From contig JAKCWW010000746.1 in NCBI GenBank assembly GCA_026260175.1, forward strand, positions 1 to 64,000: a DNA stretch of 64,000 nt, read 5' to 3'. The notes under the pieces are model-generated. The model was not told the DNA's origin, did not search any database, and was given only the letters and a program-made list of their open reading frames with translations. Below, one piece after another: positions 1 to 13,780 of the stretch (its first letter is position 1; every line of letters starts with the position of its first letter). Source of the stretch: Reticulitermes lucifugus (taxonomy: Eukaryota > Arthropoda > Insecta > Blattodea > Rhinotermitidae). A program made the position numbers and the translations under genes.

Positions 1-2892
1 CACATCACTTCACACCCCTTCACTTCACATCCCTTATTTCTATTTAATCCCCACTTAAAAACCCTTAGCTTGTGATGACTTTCTTGACCCTTTTTCTATG
101 TTGCTATAAATGGTGGGTAGGTTCGAATTTTGAAGCAGGCGGTAGTAGTGTACGTCGTTATATGCTCGTATATCATATATTTGCCCGGGTAGACTGAGAG
201 AAGCCACAAAAATTTAATTCAGGTTTGTCGATAGCTCGGCCGAGTTCGGTTCCAGGAATTCCCAGACATAGTTCTGAAATGCTACGGGACATCAAGCTGC
301 ACGATTTGTTTTGTTCCCCTCCTGATAATTCAAAATGTAAGGCCGAAATTATAGGAGATAGAAAAGTCTTTGTACTGGGCGGAGAAATATGAATGTTCTG
401 TCAGTCAAGAGGAGACAGTACTTTGTACGCTGTAAAGTCTATAATTAAAAAGCGATTTTAGTTTAACTTCACCATTTAAGTTGCGTTTAACCAGCATCCT
501 TGAGTGTCAATATGAGACCCGTTCCTACACTTTTTCAATTAGAAATAGAAATTAAAAATGTGTTCAAATTAAATTAACACGAACTTTTTTATTGGAATTC
601 AAAAACTAATTTTCCTGCATTAGTATAGCTACTTGTTTCAAACATACATTCAGTAAAGCTAATTAAACGTATTTCAGTGCTGTGAAGTTAAATTATTATT
701 GTTTCATAACTGTATTTTATAACCTGAAACATACATTATCCTGCTTTATTGGCAGTTTGTAAATTGTGTGTCTTATGTTCAATACGACCGCTAAATTTCT
801 CCTTTTCCTTTGTGTGTTTCTATCTTACAATGGAGAGATTGCCCATCCAAATATTCATGCCAAATATGGTTCATAGTTTTGAATCTAACAGACCAGACGA
901 TTTATGCCAAATACATAGTGGCAGTAAGCATTATGGTACTGAAGTACAGAGCTACATTACTTGAGCATTATACGTTGTAGTAAAATAATATAATATTATG
1001 CCTATGCACTTGACGTATGGAAGTGTAATTTCTTATTATATACTTTGTGTTAAACAGAATGTTATATGTTTATATGCTGCAATATCTGAGACCAGATAGG
1101 AGTTGTGTGGTTTTTAACATTCTACGTAATCTCTTCAGTGATTTTATACGTAACAGCCACTCTGGTACCATAGTGTATCTGTTTCAATTATGCCTAAAGT
1201 AATTTAATGCATCTTGTCACAAGATTTAAGCCCATGCGATACTTCCTATGGGAATGTCTGTCAAGCAAAAATATTTAACTCTAACCTTCGGGCAGTCGAT
1301 GATTTTGAAGAGCCAGTGTAGCAAGAGGTGTTCTGAATCTCCACAGAAATTTGGAGTCTGTGCTACAGAGCTAAATTCTTGACTCCGACATGTCATCTCA
1401 CAGGAAGGGGGGCATATCGAACATAGGAATGCTTCACGTTGAGCACTCTATTGTAAATGCAAAAATAATGACGTTGTTAAAATAATTTTCATTCTATCAG
1501 CAAAGAAAATGTTTTTTGAATGAATAATATTCAGTAAAATCTCTTCTTTTCAGGTAAGCTGACATGCCGTAATAATACAAGGCTTCGTATTCCTGATACC
1601 CGGTAGTCGTGTCATGTGGCTTCAAGAGAAGAACCGATATCTTGTGAGTAAAGTATTGCATTTCAAGAACAGATTGTCTGTCTCAACTGACACTTTGTAA
1701 CCTAAGAAGTATGTTTAACGTCTATGTCGTGGACACCATGGAAAAGAGTACTTAGAACGTGCCCGGGTTTAAGCAAGTTGTCAGCCGTATAGGAACTAAG
1801 ATGTGTTAGGTTCAAGTGATAAACCAATATGTTCTAGTCTGGCCCCGAATTTAAACTTCAACATTGGGCAACGCTTTGCTTCCGGGTTTTAGTGACATTT
1901 TGATACGGAATTTCCGTTTGTGTTTTTTGCCTGTCTGTGTACACAACACTGAAAGAGAGAGTTAAATGTACCTAAATAAGTGGTTGCTGCTTCATGCCAT
2001 TGTATTAACAAACTGATAAAACATCCCGTTTGTGTTTGTAATGCATTAGTATAGTACATCACTTTGAATAACAAAGTAAAATAATGGATAATTGACTTTT
2101 CTGGTAGTTATTGCAACAGCAGTTTCATGTAGAATTCCTATTCCTCTTTTCCTATTTTAATTGATATAAAATGCATTGATTAAATGTAATTTGTCCCAGT
2201 TCCACCAGAAGGTAAACGTAAATTAAGAGTGATTTAACAATGACAGCAAATAAACCACACATATTTTAAAACAGAATATAACTCTAAAGGATTTCGAATG
2301 TTGGTTAAAGTAATTAACCAGTCACAACAATGTTCATAACCACTGCCTACTGCTGTCCCCATGTCTCTTTGCGCGTGATAATGTGGAAGTTTGTAAATAT
2401 CAAGTATGACGTAGAAGCGGAATTCCGTTAATGGAGCCATGTTATTATTTAAAACAAATTCAGTTAAAACTGTAAACCCAGGGATGTGAATTGTACTGTA
2501 TTAAGATTTTAAAGTTTGGAAGAGGATTGCCCCATGTTAATGGTTAGTTCACGCTTTTATATGATTAAGTACACGTAAAGATAAATAGGGTCCCGAAAAG
2601 CGGATATAAAACGGTCACTTTCCAAATGGCAATATTAGTAAATTCTTGCAGATTTTTCGTATGCTTGAAATGAATATTATGCTTATATGATTGCATCACA
2701 TGTCTGCAGAGGAGACGCACTGTTATTTCGGCTTCCAACTTAGCATTTCCAGTATAGCGCTATAGACCTCAATTGCGCTGAAGCGGAAGAAGGTTTTGGT
2801 GGCACCAACGTCACGTTCAGAATTTCAGATGTGGACCAGAGAATAAATATGCAGGGTTGCGGCAATTAATGGGAAAGAATGCATAGAGAATA
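1..2892. other. No gene seen; AT-rich unique-looking DNA
   Basis: I looked on both strands for conserved protein segments, tRNA-like boxes and palindromes and found none I can defend. The longest open frames are about 60-70 codons, have no domain-like composition and lack splice-flanked continuation. The first 40 bases are a loose TTCACA-rich simple sequence. Confidence 0.6.
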
Positions 2893-3018
2893 TCGGATGA
2901 TTTAAAGAAAATGTGACTGTGACAGTAGTAAGAGTAGCAGGCATCTAGTTGTCTGAAAACTTTTCGGATGATTTAAAGAATCAATATAATAGCAGTAGCA
3001 GGCAGAAATATGTCTGAT
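2893..3018. repeat. Imperfect tandem duplication, period about 71 bp
   Basis: The segment TCGGATGATTTAAAGAA occurs at 2893 and again at 2964. Each copy is followed by GTAGCAGGCA and then TGTCTGA in the same order. The second copy is shorter in the middle. This is a two-unit local duplication, not a recognised element. Confidence 0.7.
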
Positions 3019-5739
3019 TAAGATTGCATTTCTTTTTAATGGAGAATAAGAAAGTGATGGATAACTAGAAGAAGTAACGTTATAAGAAAAAGTGTGGAAT
3101 GAAACGGCGCCATAAAGTAATTTCGACTAAATGTTGTGCGTTGTTTTTTAATTTATTTCATTGGTATTTTATGTTGTGTTTTTGTTCTTGTAATATTTCA
3201 AATCACCAATTATTCCTGAAGTAAAGCAAAACGAAGTCCTGTATTTACGCAACACAACATACACTTCATATCAAAGTCTGTTGTAGGGGAGTGTAAGGAT
3301 GAAGATGGGGATGAAAGGAGTAAGGATATTGAAGCTAAACTGGACATCCAAGTGACCATCTTTGGAAAGACGTAAAATTTGCATACATACAATTTAAATT
3401 TTGTCGACCAGCACAATATAATTATTACGTGAATGCTTTAGCACACCTTTAAAAATATGCCTTCTGTATTTAGAAGACCGAGAATATTTGGTAATACACA
3501 ATTCGCTGATATTTACCTACTTTCGGATAAAACAACTGCAGCCATCTGTAGAATAGAAAATCCTTCCAACTTCAGATTCAGAAGAAGCATTTTTGTGATA
3601 TATCTGTGAATCTCTATCAGGCTACACGATGTCACATTAAGCAAGGAAGTATAACTCTTAACAGCTGCTTTGAAAACATCAGACCTCACCGAAACGTAAT
3701 TGTTGCGATTGGTAATGATGTTGCCTAAGACCCTGTCCCTATAGACTTAATAAAATCTGAAAAATATGTATGAGATATATCACCGTAATAAGAGCTGCAT
3801 CGAGTAGGTGTATTTGCAACCAAACCAGCTAAGGCAAGGTCTAGTTTTTACTGAAAGTGACACTAAGAACTGAATCTTTTTACTTCGACTTTGATTTTTA
3901 CCAACAGCTGCAGTAATTGCCAGTTAGTAATGTTATACAGTAGTTCCGTCTCCTTTGTTTAGAAAATTTTCTTTACTGCTAGGAACGGATAGTAAGGGAT
4001 ATCTGCTGTTTACATGTGTATAGGCCTACGGGGTATATGAGGTATGTGTGCGATGTACGAGTCAACAACAGTTGACAGCATTCGAGGGTATATAATTTTA
4101 TAATTTCTATATTTTATATTTTCTTTGCGCACACCTTGTGCTTGATATGTTTGTCTTCTTGTTCGTACTTTTTTCTTTCTTATCATCATGGCTGACGTAC
4201 AAATTGCCGTTGTAAGAGCTAAGAGCGTCGGTGAACAAAGAGTCTTGAGTTTGGTATCGTAAATTTTCATTACATGTTAGACACATAAACATCTTGTAGT
4301 AAAAATGCATTTGTATATGCAAAACAACCTGGATTCTGCGCGAAATTTATATTTTCGTTTTAATTTAAAAATAATATTAATGAATAATTGGAGTTGGAAT
4401 TTTAAGTTTTATATGATGGTATATGATGAACACGTATTCGGATTTTGTGAACCATTTTTTGTTAATAATTACAAAACTGGGAGCATGCATCTCCTGGAGA
4501 TATCTTGAATTAGGTTTATAAATGGACCACTAATTGGAAGTCATATTTACTTATTTAGACTGCTTCAAAACATCACCATATAACTGAAGCTTTTGTTGGA
4601 ATATTTTAAGGAATGTATGCTTCATAATTTCTGTCCATAATTTATTGACCTGTGTCTAAGTCATTTATTTTATCTTGTTTTATTATTTGACTTTGCTTGG
4701 TTCCTACCCCAAACCTAATAAACTTTAAAGACAGAAGCCCTGTCGACTTCATTAATCAGTTACACTTCGTTCAATGTTAGCGCGTTTTATAATCTTCCAT
4801 ATGTTGTCGTGGAGGAATAGAAGCGGTTCGCAGAATTAAAGCGTAACAGTTCCAAGAGCGTTGACGGACATATGAAAGAAACGTATTTATTTAACAGTTG
4901 TCACTCATCCGCTTTCAAATCTTCTGACGTCATACAATATGCACAATAGGACGGAAATAGATATTGATTTGTAATGTTGTTACGATTTCCTACAGAAGGC
5001 AACTACTTCATACATTCGGCCATGTGAATAAAATCAGCCCAACCGTATTATTGTCTGTATTTTAGCATACGTTTACGCGTGTAAGGATAAGGGAATTAAA
5101 TAAATAATGATCAGATATTCCGTGGTGTTTGCGACAGATACAGATGACGGATAGAGTACGGAGACAAGCTACACAAAGTCACACATTCTTAAGAAAGCAC
5201 CAAGTTCATGTTGGTTCTGTTCTCATTTATATTTGGCTTATGCAGATTGTTTGTTATGCCTGTCTTTTATTTAAAGACTGTCGTCTGCATGTGTTGTATA
5301 CAGTGCAATGGCAGAGTTAATGTGGGAAACACATGGGAATGCTGCTGTGGTCGATAAGACTGAGAAATGCCACACTGAATTTTGGTAATCTTGCCCGGTC
5401 TCCCTGTCGGAGATTTTAACTTGGCATTTCCCGAAGAAGAAGCAGGATCTCTCTATCACATTGCTACATTTCATCAATTATATGGTTTTATATACTGAAT
5501 TAATATTTTATGTTTTATGTAATATGTCATTAATAATGGCTTTATTGTTATTATATCATATTTCCTTGTCCACTTTCCATTGTCTGAAGTAGGCCTGTAT
5601 TTAATATATATATATATATCGTTTGTGGAGTTGACTGTACTCCCGAAACTTCGTGTTATGTTTATATTAAATACACCTCAGACAAATAAAAATAGACAAA
5701 GTATAAGGGTATAATGAATTTATCATTGTCACATAATGT
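3019..5739. other. No gene seen; AT-rich, one short TA run
   Basis: No supported coding or RNA gene. A short (TA)n run sits at about 5603-5619. Open frames here (for example 4010-4270 minus and 4305-4508 plus) overlap one another, are rich in rare residues and resemble no family I know. Confidence 0.6.
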
Positions 5740-5863
5740 AGAGCAATTTTATTGCAGTTTAAATAAATTGCATTACCAACAAATGGCACAAACACTCACT
5801 TATCCACTTATATAGGAGAATATTCCAACATGTCTCGGCTATTTCTTGTAGTCATCTTGAGGG
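5740..5863 (-). repeat. Family A dispersed repeat module, degenerate hammerhead-like core
   Basis: Read on the minus strand this has the family A order. First comes a core (5825-5863) close to CTGAAGA - hairpin - GAAACATGTT, here with CTCAAGA and GAGAC. About 50 bp later comes GTGCCATTTGTTGGT, the family A end box. The two bases flanking the core on each side still pair (CC with GG). Helix II is weak (GACTA with TAGCC). It is an old copy, recognised by comparison with 27.7, 41.1, 42.3 and 45.4 kb. Confidence 0.5.
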
Positions 5864-7254
5864 TGCACTGATACACAAAAGATCTATATGGAGTTAGAAT
5901 TTAATTTCTAGTGAATAGTAAAATAAACCTTAAATATGTTACTACAATATCCGTGCGTTATGTCGAGAGTATATACGGGCTAAAATTACATAGGACTGAA
6001 ATTAAAATCAAGGACATTCAAACACCTGAAATTGATAAATTCACATAGAGCTTGTTGAGTGGTAAGTCTGAAAATGCAAATATTTACAGTAAACGCGATT
6101 TAAGAGTCTAAATTAGATACTCGTATATAAACTCATGTGAAGAAAGTATAAAGTATTGGTAAATGCGTACCCTGTATATCGTCAAGCTGTTTAAACTATG
6201 AACGGACGTATGTTATTGAAGACTGGAGTGGTTACATTTTCAAATAACCTATATTCTCTTCGGTTGCTACAAAGAAAGAGGCTGTTATTTTTGTCCGAAT
6301 TTAACCAAAATAGGAATGTGTCGACAGATTTTATTAAAAGTCTCGAATATGAAATTGGACTCGCTTTTTTCGTTGTAGACGAAAAGAGACGCAACGAAAC
6401 TCATATGCAATTTTTGCAATTGTTTTGTGAAAGCGCCTAAAATTGGACTGGATTCATTTCGCTCTGAATTTGACATTAGTTGTCTCTTGTACATAGTAAA
6501 GCGCAACTGATGCTAATATAAAACAACAATTTCTCGAGTTTCTATGCGCGTCTGTCAGCTTCTCATAAAAGACTCTTAACCGTGCTGTTCGTTATTATTT
6601 TCTTTATAGGGGTCTTAAATATTACCTATTTTGAAATGGAGCTCAGACTTTTCTCTAAAGCAATAGCATGCATGCTGAATAATCCATATTACTGACCAAC
6701 TGAGTAGAATGATGTATGAAGACAGGGCACATTCGTTTTATGTTATTCATATAACTGTACATTTTTAGTTTAGAGATATTTTAGACACACTGAAGGAAAG
6801 TTGTTATTGGCATTTTAATCATAATTGCCATTTATAGTAATGTGTATATCCCACGTGTACAGTGGGGACTGTCTTCTCAACACGTATCTTGGTCAGAGCG
6901 TAAGTGTTACCTGGCAGTTTAACTAGTGTCAAGTGTATAAGGGACTCTATGCTGCCTGTTACGTAAAGATGTGACGCTTGGGCACAGTGTTGGCTATATA
7001 TTTGTCGCAAAAAAAGGAGTCTGAGAAATACTTGGCGTAGAAGGGAAGACCGGAGTTTTAAATTACGTAAGTGGGGGTGTGAGATAACCAATTCTTAAAC
7101 TAAAACCTTCCACGATTAGCTGTGCATTATCGTAATTTACTACGCGAACGCCTGTGTTCAGATCCAGGATAGTTCGGTCAGTATAGTCACTGCGTACGGT
7201 ATAAAAAACGGGGCTTTTTCTTGACAGTTAGGAAATATTCTCTTGGCTTTCGCA
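5864..7254. other. No gene seen
   Basis: Overlapping short frames on opposite strands (6191-6506 and 6819-7091) show no domain, signal or repeat and are most simply chance. No palindrome or simple repeat of note. Confidence 0.55.
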
Positions 7255-7370
7255 TCCATACGTAATCTGTGGCACACACAGCCTCCTGTCCAACAGGTAT
7301 TGGGGTTAAATCGGCCAGAAAATGAAGCTGGCCACTCACCTCCAAATCATGCCACTGTTAATGGGTGGAG
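7255..7370 (+). mobile_element. SINE family 2 fragment (3' body part)
   Basis: The stretch around GAAGCTGGCCACTCACCTCC (about 7325-7344) matches the body of the fuller SINE copies at 31.6 and 49.5 kb, where the same words follow a 'gggtaaatcgg' or 'gggaaccctatcc' segment. The tRNA-like head is not visible here, so the copy is 5'-truncated or too diverged. An 86-codon open frame over it is a by-product. Confidence 0.5.
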
Positions 7371-8332
7371 ATGTAGAAAAAATCAATTCTGTCACGTGTC
7401 ATTATGGGCGGTACTTATTAAGGCATATGGGAAACTTCAGCTTTTAGAATGTCCAGATCGACAATTCAAATTTCATGTCGGCAGTCCAGATATTGCACAG
7501 TAGGCGGACTTTTAATTTAAGCACTTGTCGCTCTGAAATTTCATATCAAAGCTACGGTATGGTCATTTGTTGCAGGTTTGTACTCAAATAAATAGTTGAA
7601 TGTTGTAGTCACGTGTGTGATGGAGCAATTTCCATAAAAGGTTTTATTGGACACACGTCCGTATGAGTGATAGATGTATGCCAATATGAGAAAAAATGCT
7701 CTTGTGTGTGACATACAAAAAGACATTTGGTCCGTTGTACTTAGACAGCGTACAATTTTGTTCCATTGGAACAGCTATTCATGCCTGTGTACGACAGTTC
7801 ACTGCACTGACAGCAACATGGCTGAGCTCCGGACACTTCTGCTTACGGACGTTTTAATGGACATGAACATAAATTTATAAGTATTGAGATCAATAAACGA
7901 ACAAAAATAATGTAATTGCCTCCCACAAGTATCTTGTCTGTCTCTGTCTGTCCCATATTGACGTAATTAATTTTGTTTTATTGGGGTCACGGAGGGGATT
8001 TTGTCACGAAGTTAGTTTTCTGTAAGTTTTACGTTTGATCGCGTGTGTAAGATTCAGTTATCAAAATGTTATTGATGTACGACACACGCGCTTATGTACG
8101 CCTTTTCAGAGCCCCAGTACAGAATGGAACAAATCGAAACAATTTTCCTCTCTTCATTCCTTTATTTATCCACTTTTACTTTGGTGCCCCCCATTCTGCG
8201 CCTCTTTTCATTTCTTTCCCCCCTCCCCCTTCCTTCCATAACTTTTCTCTGAGTCCCTTACTCGTGCGTTTTTCTTACTTCATATTTCCACTGTGACTTT
8301 GGTGTCTCCTTCCTGCCCATTTTTCCTCGCCC
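7371..8332. other. No gene seen; pyrimidine-rich stretch at 8130-8330
   Basis: The only structure is a C/T-rich region from about 8130 to 8330. It creates two overlapping proline- and phenylalanine-rich open frames on the plus strand, which look like a composition artefact. Confidence 0.55.
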
Positions 8333-8545
8333 CAGGTCCAGGTATCAACTTCACGCTCCAGCAACCTGATTGGCTCATTTACCCCCTGGAGAACCAATCA
8401 TCGCCCACGCCATCCCGTATGTAATACGGATTGACCTGTTGCCCGGCATTCCTCTTGGATTGCTTGACCCTTGGAAATGGGACGGATAGGCTGTCCCGAA
8501 ACGTCGGTAAACAACTACCAACATATGCATCGTTACATCCCAGAA
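8333..8545 (+). repeat. Family C dispersed repeat with structured 5' part and hammerhead-like core
   Basis: The 3' part (8467-8545) runs from a core with GAAACGTC at about 8498-8505 into ACAACTACCAAC and then ACATCCCAGAAGC. The same series occurs in both arms at 36.6-36.8 kb and more loosely at 50.2-50.3 kb. Helix II is a clean GGGAC/GTCCC stem, and TTGACC before the core pairs with GGTAAA after it. Upstream (8345-8460) are several short self-complementary segments, such as CTCCAG/CTGGAG and GATTGG/CCAATC. Family assignment beyond this is open. Confidence 0.6.
8467..8508 (+). ncRNA. Hammerhead-like motif, family C copy (degenerate core)
   Basis: Helix I is TTGACC pairing with GGTAAA (one mismatch) and helix II is GGGAC/GTCCC. 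The strand after helix II is GAAACGTC. The first core strand reads CTTGGAAA rather than CTGANGA, so self-cleavage is unlikely in this copy. It is listed because the paired parts match the other families. Confidence 0.3.
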
Positions 8546-11269
8546 GCACAAGACCTCAAATCTGAAAAATACGAAAATATATACTATATCGAAAAATGTG
8601 AAATTATTTAGAGTCCCATATCGTAAATTGCGTGGCATCAAAGATAGGAGTGTTTTATTGCCGTTGCATTCTTTAGCATTTACACATGGTGCTTTCTATT
8701 TAAATGGAATTTCTATTAGGATGTTAATATGATAAAATATTCAGATTTAACCGTTACGAGATACGGATTGGACTCGCATGTAATGGTCAGCACTCTTCTT
8801 CATTCGTGGATTTCGGTCAAGCTCCTGGTCATCCTAACCTATTGAATGATTTTTGGCAGTCCGTGTAAGCAAGTTCTAGGTTAATATCTCGAACTGTCCA
8901 CAACTAATTCCTTCACGTCTGTTGTAATTAATCATTCAAAATTACAATTCGCTGTTTTTTACCAATATATATCTAAAGCATTACATCTTGTAGCTAGGAA
9001 TGTGGAAGTGAACATTCACTTACTTTAGATCCTTAAACCAGGCGGAGGTGAGTGGTAACCTTCAGGCGTAGACCGCTATAAACTGCGGAAGAACGCCTGC
9101 AGTATATTCAGCAGGAGATTGAGCGGCCTTCAGAACCGTAATGGTGAGAGTCATACAGTTTGTGCTCGTATTAAGAATGGAACTCCGATCAACCCAATAC
9201 GAATTTACATTCTACAGACAGAGATTACTTTGATTTTTTCATTAACTGTCTGAATACAAATATTAGTCCATTCAACCTTTCATTATATAGAATGTGCGGA
9301 CTTCCTGTTGGTGAACGTATATATTGTTGTATGGTTGGCTGTGACACCGTACAATCACGTAGATGGTTGCGGCATAGTAAACTACAAGGTTTCATAACCC
9401 TGACGACCACAATATAAATCTTTGACTGCAGTAAAATATTAGGAAAATATTATTTCCAGAACATAATTTCATTCTAATTAGTAGTGTATAGCATTGTGTC
9501 TAAGAGGACAGAGTGTACTAGGACCTAATTAGAAACTAGTATTTCGGAATGCATCTACAGTAGCTATTTTTCAAATGCATCATTAGAAAATAGGTGAATT
9601 TTTTAAATATTGTGAAGGCCTGTCACACGTGCATAGAAGAGAAATTTAAAGGAACACAGAACTTGTGTGCTGCATTCTTGTGGTATGCAAAACACAACGG
9701 CATTTTCAATATGTTAAGCTTATTTGTGGCCAGTTTACTCAAGTCGCTTTAACAAAAGACAAAATATATTAGACAGAATGGGCATACTTTATACTTGACA
9801 ACGTAAGAAACAATACAATCGAATTAAAAATTATGCTAAACATTTTATGAGATACATGCAAAAGTCTTTCTGTGTGGTAACATTTGTGAAGAATTAATAT
9901 GGATGGAAGTCGAAATTGCTGAGTAATACGACCCATAGATCTGTGATTTTGAATTTTACTTGAATAGCAATGACGGTTTTTGTCGTACCTGGAAATGTCC
10001 ATTAATTACTGTATGAAAAGCAGGACTTTGATAAGATTCAATATCACTGAAAACTGGAAATGGCTGACAGGTTGTAGTAAAAGTTTTCTATATCGAAATA
10101 AAAAACATGTCCACCAGTTTATGCGCAGATATTCAGTCAGAGGCACCAGATATAATAATAGTAATAATAATATCAATAACAATAAATTTGGTTTTATTTC
10201 TTACAATTCTGGGACTATCTAACGATTAGCACGGATTGTGACGATGGTAACTCGTATATCAGTTTTGCGGAGGTTGTGTAAATTACCGTCTACATTTTTA
10301 TAAGAAATGTGTAGTGAGGGAAATTGGTGATTGGGCGAATGTGTAGAATGACAGATAATTAGGACATCTAGTCAGTGAGACAGCAGTGTTAGGCAATAGC
10401 AGATAAAGGGAGATAGGACTAGTTAGAAGGAGACTAGACTAAGCGGCTAGCGGGTAGCAAAGGGAAATGGGTGCTTGTTCAACTTTGTCAAAGTCAGAGT
10501 TAATGGGACTTTTGAGAACTTCGGAACTGCTGTAAAGCTATATACTAAGAGCTTCTGCACTCCTAAATTTAAAATAGAAGCTGACTTTGATCCCCGCCTG
10601 AGAATTGTCGTTATTGAGAACACAAGAATTGCACGGGTAAAATCATGAACTTAGGTTAATGATAGCCAATAGGGAAGCAGTGATTAAAATTTTAATTTTT
10701 TGGCCTATTAAGACAAGGTAAAGAAAAGCAAGGGCCAATGTAAAACGAAAGCAAGATTCAAGAAGGAGGATGAATTCTGACCGGGATACCAGTTACTGCG
10801 TACATACGCCGTAGAGAAGCCTTTTGGACTTGGCTAGGCGAAGACGCATTTTTGCGTAATGCCGATTTGGTCAGTGACAGCGAAAATTTGTATAAGAATT
10901 TATAAGTGTGTGTATTTAAAGAAATCATAGTGGTTGTAAGAGTGAATGTGGTTTTAAGAGGGACATTTCCCACATTTTGGACTACTTAAGTACAGTGCGA
11001 TTTGCAGTTATAAGTTAGTGAAGTGTTAAAAAAATTCAGCGTCACGTCCATCCACACTTAGGAATATTTGTACAGTTATTATGATAGTGAATATAATAAA
11101 TTAAGAAAAGGAACAGTTGGGGAAACATTTGACGAGGAAAATGAATCACTAAAACCTTGTTCAATTAGTTACACAAGTGTTTGTGTGCATCACATGGACC
11201 ACTTAGCTTACCTGAAGTCAAGCGGTAGCTGGTATAACTACCAGCCGCAGCGAGTCGAGTTGAACTTGA
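8546..11269. other. No gene seen; short trinucleotide-rich run
   Basis: Nothing supportable as coding. An (ATA/AAT)-rich low-complexity run lies at about 10148-10190. A small hairpin (GCGGTAGCTGG ... CCAGCCGC) sits near 11220-11248, just outside the LINE stop codon. Confidence 0.55.
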
Positions 11270-13665
11270 TCATTGAATACGTGATATTTTCAGTTCTTTT
11301 GTTTTCTTAAACCGTTTATTCGTTACTTTATCTAAATAGCTGCCTAAATTTCTTATCTGATCTTTGTTAGTGGAACATATTTTCCTGTAGGCTGTTAGGA
11401 TGTCTCTTTATTCGTATTTAACTATTCTTCATTTAAAATATAATTCTTCAATTTCTAGTTTCTAAACAATGCAGTAATATGTGTTTGACATTCTCTTCAC
11501 CCAAATATACAGGGCATTTTTCATCTTTTTGTGTCTTGTTCCTTTCAACTTCCACCCTCCTACTAACAACCACGCTATCCCACGTCTTTCTTTCCCAATA
11601 CTGCATGAATTTTATCCCATTTAAAATTCATTTATCGATACAGTATTAATGAAATTTTTCAGATATTGTTGCAGTCATATTCTGTCTGTTGATGTCATTA
11701 TCTTTGTTGTTTCTCTCAAGTTACAGTCTTGTTGCTTCCTCCACAGAAATGCTGGTCCGATATTTTACAGCTCCTCTTTCAACTCCTTAGTCCAACTACT
11801 CACACTCTTATTAACGCTTCTGCCACTCATAATATTGCTTTGCCGGATATTTTATATCCATACACATAATCCGATACCAGTACTTTAGTATCTGTCCCAT
11901 ACACTTCCTTCGGTTACTCTCTCTCTGCCAAGTTCCATTTCAGCAAATCCACTAGCTGCACAATTTGTTATCCTCATTAATTTCTTGAAAAATCTACTAT
12001 GAACGTTATCTAATTCCTTACTCAATCCCCATACCTCAGTTCCATACTTAATCTTTGACCGACATACCTTTTCATATATGTATTTATTGTCTGTATTTTT
12101 ACGTTGGGAGGTACTGATATACATGGGTGTCTGTAGCTCCAAGAGCTTGGTATCCTTTTGTTTTAGCTAGTGTTTTCTGTTTATTTCATCCTCCTGTGCT
12201 TCCCAATGTGACTCCTAGTTAACTAAATTTGTCTACTACCTCTATACTCTGCGCATTCATCCTTCAACTCTCAGCTATCGTCAATTTTCCCCTTCCTTAA
12301 AACCCCTCATTTTGTATTTGTTAAAGTTACTCCTCATTCCCATTTTTACAGTATATGTGTAAGTTTTTTTGTTTTCTTTTGTAATCCGTAACTTGTAAAC
12401 GTTGCTGTGGCCAAATCGTCTGCAAATAATTGTCCCGGGATTCGTAATCCATTTATCACCGTGGAATGTGTTTCTTTCTTATGAATAATTTGTACAATAT
12501 CCTTTTTATAAAAGTATTAAATCAATATGGACTCAAACCACAACCTTGAAGGGCCCCTTTTATTTGTGGTGGACTACTGGGTATGTGAATCTGTCCACAG
12601 TGGACACAAAGATTTTTATCATGTACAATACTTTTATACTCGTAATCAGATTTCGCTTACTCCTATTTTTCTAATTCTAAACCCCAAAGCTTCTCTTTTA
12701 ATGGAGTAAAATGCCTTCTCGAAGTCCACGAAACACAAAAATTATTTACCCTTTTTTGTTGTCAAGTATTTTTGAACAAATTTTTCGAGTATAAAGCAGT
12801 ATCTACTGTTCTTCTTCTTGTAATAAATTCTGTCTGAAACACCCCCAGTTTTTTATTACACAATTACCAATTTTTTTTAGCCCACGTGCTAATATTCCTC
12901 TGTATATTTTCTCCAAAACAGGTGGTATTGAAATCCCTCTAAAGTTACCGAACTCCCTCTGATTTCCCTTCCCCTTATAAATTGGTTGTGTTAATGCAAT
13001 TTTGCGTTCTCTTGGAAATTATTTTTTATTTTTAATCATATTAAACAATTTAATCAATACTTCAGTTCCTTCATGTTTAGTAACGAATACCCTGCCTCTG
13101 CTGGTATATCATCACACCCTGCTTCTTTGTTATTTTTCATTCTCAAGGTAACCTCTTTCAGATCTAGTGTTGTAAAATCAGCATCCATTTCATCTATACA
13201 ACATGAACATAAAATCTGAGCCTCCTTTATTAAAAACATTTATATTCTTTTGTAAACAACAAAGGAAAATATCTTAAAACAACTACCTAGATTTAAAGTC
13301 TCAGTATATACCCATTTTTTCAAAATTATTTTTACTGGCTCCTATATTTTTCATGCATTTTTATTTAATCAAATGTTTCACTTTTTCGAATTTCTTTTCC
13401 TACCATCCTTGCTTCTTTTCTTCTAAACGTCATTCATATTCCTTCTTGCAACTACAACATCTGCTCCTACTCTCCTCATCATCTCTCTTTTTCTACTCTT
13501 TCAGTGCCATTTTAATTTATCTATTTTTTTCTTTACATTGTTTATCAGACCAATTATTCCAAATTTAAACATCGTAACTGTTAAATTCATTGCTTTCCCT
13601 TTCTCGTGATCGTGCCGTATAAATTTTTATCCTTTCTTCTACTCTGCCTGTGGTAATGACATCTT
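11270..13665 (-). mobile_element. Non-LTR retrotransposon (LINE), ORF2 reverse transcriptase region, decayed
   Basis: Minus-strand translation gives LINE landmarks in correct order. Near 13522-13560 is WSDKQCKEKK, the usual pre-RT linker. NNKEAGCDDIPAE lies at about 13096-13140 and RT motif A, FVDFEKAFYSI, at about 12690-12735. Motif B, QGCGLSPY then FN, is near 12520-12555, and the catalytic box as FADDL is at 12412-12426. IEVVDKFS then LGVTL is near 12220-12260, YGTEVWGLSKELDNVHSRF near 11990-12060, and CPVYLGEENVKHILLHC at 11468-11518. The last resembles the C-terminal zinc-knuckle-like segment but lacks its second cysteine. A final frame ends with a stop at 11270. Motif A has Y where D is usual (FDS to FYS). 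Landmarks fall in different frames with several internal stops, so it is dead. The 5' end is lost near the CA repeat. Clade not assigned. Confidence 0.88.
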
Positions 13666-13670
13666 GTATA

Positions 13671-13671
<1 letters not shown>

Positions 13672-13730
<59 letters not shown>

Positions 13731-13780
13731 NNNNNNNNNNNNNNNNNNNNNNNNNNNNNNNNNNNNNNNNNNNNNNNNNN

